Assembly: GCA_964370235.1 (NCBI GenBank)
Contig: CAYJIL010000045.1
Span: forward strand, 1 to 19,539
Length of the DNA: 19,539 nucleotides
Reading direction: 5' to 3'
Source of the DNA: CAYJIL01 sp964370235
GTDB lineage: Bacteria; Bacteroidota; Bacteroidia; Bacteroidales; Rikenellaceae
This document shows, piece by piece, positions 15,747 through 19,539 of the stretch. A program made the translations under genes and the position numbers. Within the stretch, counting starts at the first letter, position 1. Each line of letters starts with the position of its first letter. The notes under the pieces were generated by a model. It saw only the letters and a list, made by a program, of their open reading frames with translations, was not told the DNA's origin and did not search any database.

Positions 15747-17063
15747 GTGGAACAAAAAGAGCACATTACACTAACTCGTTTACAGGGCATCATCAAAGAG
15801 GCTCTGTGGCATTCGCTAGAGCCAAGCTATTGGGTATCGGCAGAGCTTTCGGAACTAAAAGTAAATAGTTCGGGGCATTGCTATATGGAGCTACTCGAAA
15901 AGGGTGAGCGAGGCCATCAAGCCAAGGCAAAAGTCAAGGCTGTGATATGGCGCAATAGTTATGTCGTAATCGAAGATTACTTTTTGAGATCGACAGGCTC
16001 AAAGCTAGCTTCGGGTATGCAGGTGCTGGTTAACATATCGATTAGCTACCACGAGCTATATGGCCTTTCGCTAGTGGTTAACGATATAGACCCATCATAT
16101 ACGCTTGGTGATATTGAGCGCACTCGCCGTCAAACCATTCTTCAGCTAAAAGAAGATGGAATTTTTGAGATGAACAAAGAGCTTGACGAGGCAACCGTTC
16201 TTCAGAATTTGGCTGTTATATCGTCGCCTAATGCGGCAGGTTTCGAAGATTTTATTAAAGAACTTGCCTCATACCAAAGCATTTATGGCTATAAGCTAAC
16301 ACTATATAGTGCTGCAATGCAGGGCGAGCAAACACAGGCCGATGTTACCTCGGCACTTGAGCGAATAGTATCGAGCGGTATAGACTACGATGCGGTGGTA
16401 ATAATAAGAGGTGGTGGTTCACAAAGCGATTTGAGCGCCTTTGACTCCTATGTTATATGTAACTACATAGCACAGTGCCCTATTCCCGTGATAACGGGCA
16501 TTGGTCACGAGCGAGATATTTCGGTAGCCGATATGGTGGCTCACACTTCGGTTAAAACACCAACAGCTGTGGCTCGCCATATTATAGACTCTTTTGATAG
16601 GGTGGCTAGCTTTTTGGATAGTGCATCACGCACAATAAAAGAGAGTGTACGAGAAAGAGTACAAGGCGAAGAGCGATATTTGCAGCAGCGAGCTGGTGCA
16701 ATTGAGCGAGTAGCACGCACTCTGCTGCACAGCAAGGCCGTTAGCCTAAGCTCAACAACTGAGCGATTGCGAGGGTCGGTAGCTAGGTTTACTATCACCA
16801 AACAGCAGCACCTAACACAGCTGAGCGAACGCCTACCAAAGGCAGCACGTTTTGCTCTAGCAAAGGAGCACGATAGGCTTTTGGCTTTTGAGCAGGTAAC
16901 CGAAGCATTTTCGCCTAAACGCATCTTTGAGCTAGGTTATTCGCTAGTGAGAGATGGCAGGGGTGGTTTTTTGCGATCGGTACAAGGGGTCAAAAGTGGC
17001 GATGTGGTAACAGTTGAGCTGCTAGATGGCAAGGTAGAAACTACCGTAAATAGAATATTATAG
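15747..17063 (+). CDS. xseA: exodeoxyribonuclease VII large subunit
   Basis: Catalytic subunit of exonuclease VII, which degrades single-stranded DNA from both ends into short oligonucleotides during repair. The 438-aa protein has an N-terminal OB-fold for ssDNA binding (about 1-105), then the nuclease domain with SSPNAAGFEDF (about 155-165), IIRGGGSQSDLSAFDSY (about 216-232) and GIGHERDISVADMVAH with TPTAVARHI (about 250-277), followed by long coiled-coil helices that carry the small subunits. The start is GTG at 15747: the frame is closed by the overlapping argS stop just upstream and no in-frame ATG exists near the N-terminus. The small-subunit gene follows after 13 bp. The stop is TAG. 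Confidence 0.95.
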   Translation: MEQKEHITLTRLQGIIKEALWHSLEPSYWVSAELSELKVNSSGHCYMELLEKGERGHQAKAKVKAVIWRNSYVVIEDYFLRSTGSKLASGMQVLVNISISYHELYGLSLVVNDIDPSYTLGDIERTRRQTILQLKEDGIFEMNKELDEATVLQNLAVISSPNAAGFEDFIKELASYQSIYGYKLTLYSAAMQGEQTQADVTSALERIVSSGIDYDAVVIIRGGGSQSDLSAFDSYVICNYIAQCPIPVITGIGHERDISVADMVAHTSVKTPTAVARHIIDSFDRVASFLDSASRTIKESVRERVQGEERYLQQRAGAIERVARTLLHSKAVSLSSTTERLRGSVARFTITKQQHLTQLSERLPKAARFALAKEHDRLLAFEQVTEAFSPKRIFELGYSLVRDGRGGFLRSVQGVKSGDVVTVELLDGKVETTVNRIL

Positions 17064-17076
17064 AAATTATATAGAT

Positions 17077-17280
17077 ATGGATAGTAATCAAATAAGCTAT
17101 AACGAGGCTATCAAAAAGATAGAAACTCTGCTGGCCGAACTAGAGAGAGGCGATGCCGATATAGAGACACTGTCGGAGCGATTGGCACAAGCAACCTCTT
17201 ACATTAAGCTATGCCAAGAGAAACTTTCGCGTGCCACAGGGCAGGTCGAAGAGCTCTTTAAGATGGAAGATGGTCAGTAG
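17077..17280 (+). CDS. xseB: exodeoxyribonuclease VII small subunit
   Basis: Small helical subunit that binds the coiled-coil arm of XseA, several copies per large subunit, and is required for a soluble active enzyme. The 67-aa protein has the family pattern: SYNEAIKKIETLLAELERGD near the N-terminus, then SERLAQATSYIKLCQEKLS and a C-terminal VEELFKMEDG. The position directly after xseA supports the call. The gap to ffh is 41 bp with no terminator. The stop is TAG. Confidence 0.93.
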   Translation: MDSNQISYNEAIKKIETLLAELERGDADIETLSERLAQATSYIKLCQEKLSRATGQVEELFKMEDGQ

Positions 17281-17321
17281 ATATATGGTTTTAAAGTTAA
17301 GAATTAAATAATATATATAGG

Positions 17322-18665
17322 ATGTTTGAGAATATTAGCGAAAAGCTAGAACGCTCGTTTAAGATATTAAAGGGCGAGGGTAAGATTACCGAAATTAATA
17401 TTGCCGAAACACTAAAAGAGATTCGTCGTGCACTAATTGATGCCGATGTAAACTACAAAGTGGCAAAGAGTTTTACCGATGATGTAAAGCAAAAGGCAAT
17501 AGGTGAGAACGTATTAACGGCAGTGAATCCGGGTCAAATGATGACCAAGATTGTGCGTGACGAGTTAGCAGTGCTAATGGGTGGTACTATGAGCGATGTT
17601 AACCTAACAGGTTCGCCAGCTGTCATTCTTATTGCGGGTCTTCAGGGTTCGGGTAAGACTACCTTTACTGGTAAGCTAGCCTCAATGCTTAAGACAAAGA
17701 AATCTCGCAAGGTGCTTGTAGTTGGTTGTGACGTTTATCGCCCTGCCGCTATCGAGCAGTTGCGTGTACTTTCAACACAAATTGGTGTTGAGATTTATGC
17801 CGAGCTCGATAACAACAAGCCAGTTGAGATTGCAAAAAATGCTATTACTCACGCTCGTAGCAAAGGTTACGATACGGTTATTGTCGATACGGCAGGTCGT
17901 TTGGCAGTAGACGAGGAGATGATGATTGAGATTGCTGCTATTAAAGACACAATCAATCCATCGGAGACACTATTCGTAGTTGACTCTATGACAGGTCAAG
18001 ATGCTGTAAACACGGCTAAGGAGTTTAATACTCGCATCGACTTTGATGGTGTTGTTCTTACAAAGCTAGATGGTGATACTCGTGGTGGTGCTGCGATTAG
18101 TATTCGTAGCGTAGTAGATAAACCGCTCAAGTTTATCTCGTCAGGCGAGAAGATGGAGGCTATCGACATTTTCCACCCAGAGCGTATGGCAGACCGTATC
18201 CTAGGTATGGGTGACATTGTGTCGCTTGTAGAGAAAGCTCAAGAGCAGTTTGACGAGGAGGAGGCTAAAAAGCTAGAGAAAAAACTTCGTAAAGACGAGT
18301 TTGGTTTCGACGACTTTTTGGCACAAATTGCCCAAATCAAGAAGATGGGTAACTTTAAAGATATTGCTAGCATGATTCCGGGCATGGGCAAAGCTATCAA
18401 AGACATCGACATCGATGACGATATGTTTAAGCACACCGAGGCAATCATCTACTCAATGACAAAAGAGGAGCGTCGCAACCCATCTATCATCAACGCTAGC
18501 CGTCGTGACAGAATTGCAAAGGGTTCGGGTCGTTCGGTTGCCGATGTAAACAAGCTACTTAAGCAGTTTGATGGCATGCGCAAGATGATGAAAGTTGTAG
18601 CTGGCGGTGGTGCAAAGAACCTTATGCGTGGCATGGGTGGTATGCCGGGAATGAAGAGACGATAA
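17322..18665 (+). CDS. ffh: signal recognition particle protein (SRP54 / Ffh)
   Basis: GTPase that, with 4.5S/SRP RNA, binds signal sequences of nascent membrane proteins and delivers ribosomes to the receptor FtsY. The 447-aa protein has the N domain (about 1-90, with LKEIRRALIDADVNYKVAK), the G domain with P-loop GLQGSGKTT (106-114), DTAGR (189-193) and TKLDGDTRGG (247-256), and a methionine-rich M domain from about 325 (IPGMGKAIK, SRRDRIAKGSGRS for RNA binding, and a GMGGMPGMKRR tail). All GTPase motifs are intact. The SRP RNA gene is not in this window. folD begins 17 bp after the stop. Confidence 0.97.
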   Translation: MFENISEKLERSFKILKGEGKITEINIAETLKEIRRALIDADVNYKVAKSFTDDVKQKAIGENVLTAVNPGQMMTKIVRDELAVLMGGTMSDVNLTGSPAVILIAGLQGSGKTTFTGKLASMLKTKKSRKVLVVGCDVYRPAAIEQLRVLSTQIGVEIYAELDNNKPVEIAKNAITHARSKGYDTVIVDTAGRLAVDEEMMIEIAAIKDTINPSETLFVVDSMTGQDAVNTAKEFNTRIDFDGVVLTKLDGDTRGGAAISIRSVVDKPLKFISSGEKMEAIDIFHPERMADRILGMGDIVSLVEKAQEQFDEEEAKKLEKKLRKDEFGFDDFLAQIAQIKKMGNFKDIASMIPGMGKAIKDIDIDDDMFKHTEAIIYSMTKEERRNPSIINASRRDRIAKGSGRSVADVNKLLKQFDGMRKMMKVVAGGGAKNLMRGMGGMPGMKRR

Positions 18666-18682
18666 CCTTAAAATATTACATT

Positions 18683-19539
18683 ATGAAAATTATTGATGGA
18701 AAAGAGGTATCCGCTAAAATAAAAGGCGAGATAATTAAAGAGGTGGCAGAGATGATCGCTAGTGGCGAGCGTGCACCACATCTAACGGCAGTTATCGTTG
18801 GTAATGACGGAGCTAGTCAAACCTATGTTGGCCACAAAGAAAAAGCGTGTGCCGAAGTTGGTTTCGACTCAAATATTCTTCGTCTCGATGAGTCAATCAC
18901 ACAAGAGGAGCTACTTAGACACATCGAAAGACTAAATGCCGATGATAGTGTCGATGGCTTTATTGTTCAGCTACCACTGCCTAAGCACATTTCGGAGCAA
19001 GCTGTAATTGAGGCTATCTCTCCCGAAAAGGACGTAGATGGTTTTCACCCAGAAAATACGGGACGTATGGTATCGGGTCTTGATGCCTATGTACCTGCTA
19101 CACCAGATGGCATTATGGAGCTTATCAAGCACTACGACATTGAGACTTCGGGCAAGCATTGTGTTGTGCTAGGTCGCAGCAACATTGTTGGTCGTCCTAT
19201 CGCTAATCTACTGAGCATGAAAGGCTATCCGGGCGATTGCACCGTTACTATGTGCCATAGCCGCACAGCTAATCTCAAAGAAATTACACAAAGTGCCGAC
19301 ATCATCGTAGCCGCTATTGGTATTGCCGAGTTCCTAACTGGCGATATGGTTAAAGAGGGTGCAACGGTAATTGACGTTGGTATTACTCGTGTTGCGAGCG
19401 ACAAAACAAAGAGTGGCTGGAAACTACTTGGCGATGTGCACTTTGATAGTGTAGCACCTAAGTGTTCGTTCATCACGCCTGTTCCGGGTGGTGTGGGGCC
19501 AATGACCATTGTATCTTTAATGAAAAATACGATCAAAGC
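18683..19539 (+). CDS. folD: bifunctional methylenetetrahydrofolate dehydrogenase / methenyltetrahydrofolate cyclohydrolase, 3' end cut by the window
   Basis: Cytoplasmic enzyme that interconverts 5,10-methylene-THF, 5,10-methenyl-THF and 10-formyl-THF using NADP, feeding purine and formyl-Met synthesis. The frame is open for 285 codons to the window edge with no stop. The substrate-site residues are Y48 and K52 in QTYVGHKEK, Q97 in VQLPLP and D119 in DVDGFHP. The NADP-binding Rossmann part has GRSNIVGRP (164-172), and the C-terminal PVPGGVGPMTIVSLM (267-280) is complete. Family members are about 285-300 aa, so only a few residues should be missing. It is probably the last or near-last member of the argS operon. 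Confidence 0.95.
   Translation, partial: MKIIDGKEVSAKIKGEIIKEVAEMIASGERAPHLTAVIVGNDGASQTYVGHKEKACAEVGFDSNILRLDESITQEELLRHIERLNADDSVDGFIVQLPLPKHISEQAVIEAISPEKDVDGFHPENTGRMVSGLDAYVPATPDGIMELIKHYDIETSGKHCVVLGRSNIVGRPIANLLSMKGYPGDCTVTMCHSRTANLKEITQSADIIVAAIGIAEFLTGDMVKEGATVIDVGITRVASDKTKSGWKLLGDVHFDSVAPKCSFITPVPGGVGPMTIVSLMKNTIK

Noticed and set aside
1..19539. CRISPR array, insertion sequence, integrase or toxin-antitoxin module
   Set aside because: I found no regularly spaced repeats, transposase or recombinase motifs, or small paired genes; the genes are core functions plus one SusCD pair.

Overview
The window is ordinary chromosomal DNA of a Bacteroidota bacterium, most likely order Bacteroidales. 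This rests on a SusC/SusD outer-membrane pair, a short (286 aa) principal sigma factor of the Bacteroidota type, -7 boxes resembling TAnnTTTG, and start codons mostly without a clear Shine-Dalgarno. I cannot place it below order. Twelve complete genes and two partial ones are supported. I saw no tRNA, rRNA, CRISPR array, insertion sequence or prophage gene.

Layout. (1) 1-1908, minus strand: two tandem membrane-anchored M23 (LytM) peptidoglycan hydrolases, perhaps followed by the first codons of another gene cut by the left edge. (2) 1909-2103: divergent promoter region, with two stem-loops just before alaS. (3) 2104-7441, plus strand: alaS, a DegP/HtrA periplasmic protease and rpoD, each followed by its own hairpin terminator. 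(4) 7442-7632: a convergent intergenic region holding two terminator hairpins that are inverted copies of each other, with a run of nine C between them. (5) 7633-12353, minus strand: a SusD-like lipoprotein and a SusC-like TonB-dependent transporter, transcribed susC then susD, preceded by a 393-bp non-coding stretch with two overlapping inverted repeats and a dusB terminator. (6) 12747-13763, minus strand: dusB. (7) 13944-19539, plus strand: argS, xseA, xseB, ffh and folD, with gaps of 13-41 bp and no terminator between them, so probably one operon. folD runs off the right edge a few residues before its expected end.

How the genes work together. Most are core functions: tRNA charging (alaS, argS), tRNA modification (dusB), transcription initiation (rpoD), envelope protein quality control (degP), cell-wall remodelling (M23 pair), DNA repair (exonuclease VII), membrane protein targeting (ffh) and one-carbon metabolism (folD). 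The SusCD pair is the only accessory-looking element. It has no hydrolase or dedicated regulator beside it and is bracketed by terminators.

I did not find a convincing new multi-gene system. The best leads are in the non-coding DNA: the mirrored pair of strand-matched terminators between rpoD and susD, the overlapping inverted repeats upstream of susC, and the double stem-loop before alaS. Among the twelve complete genes, stops are TAA (6) and TAG (6), with no TGA.
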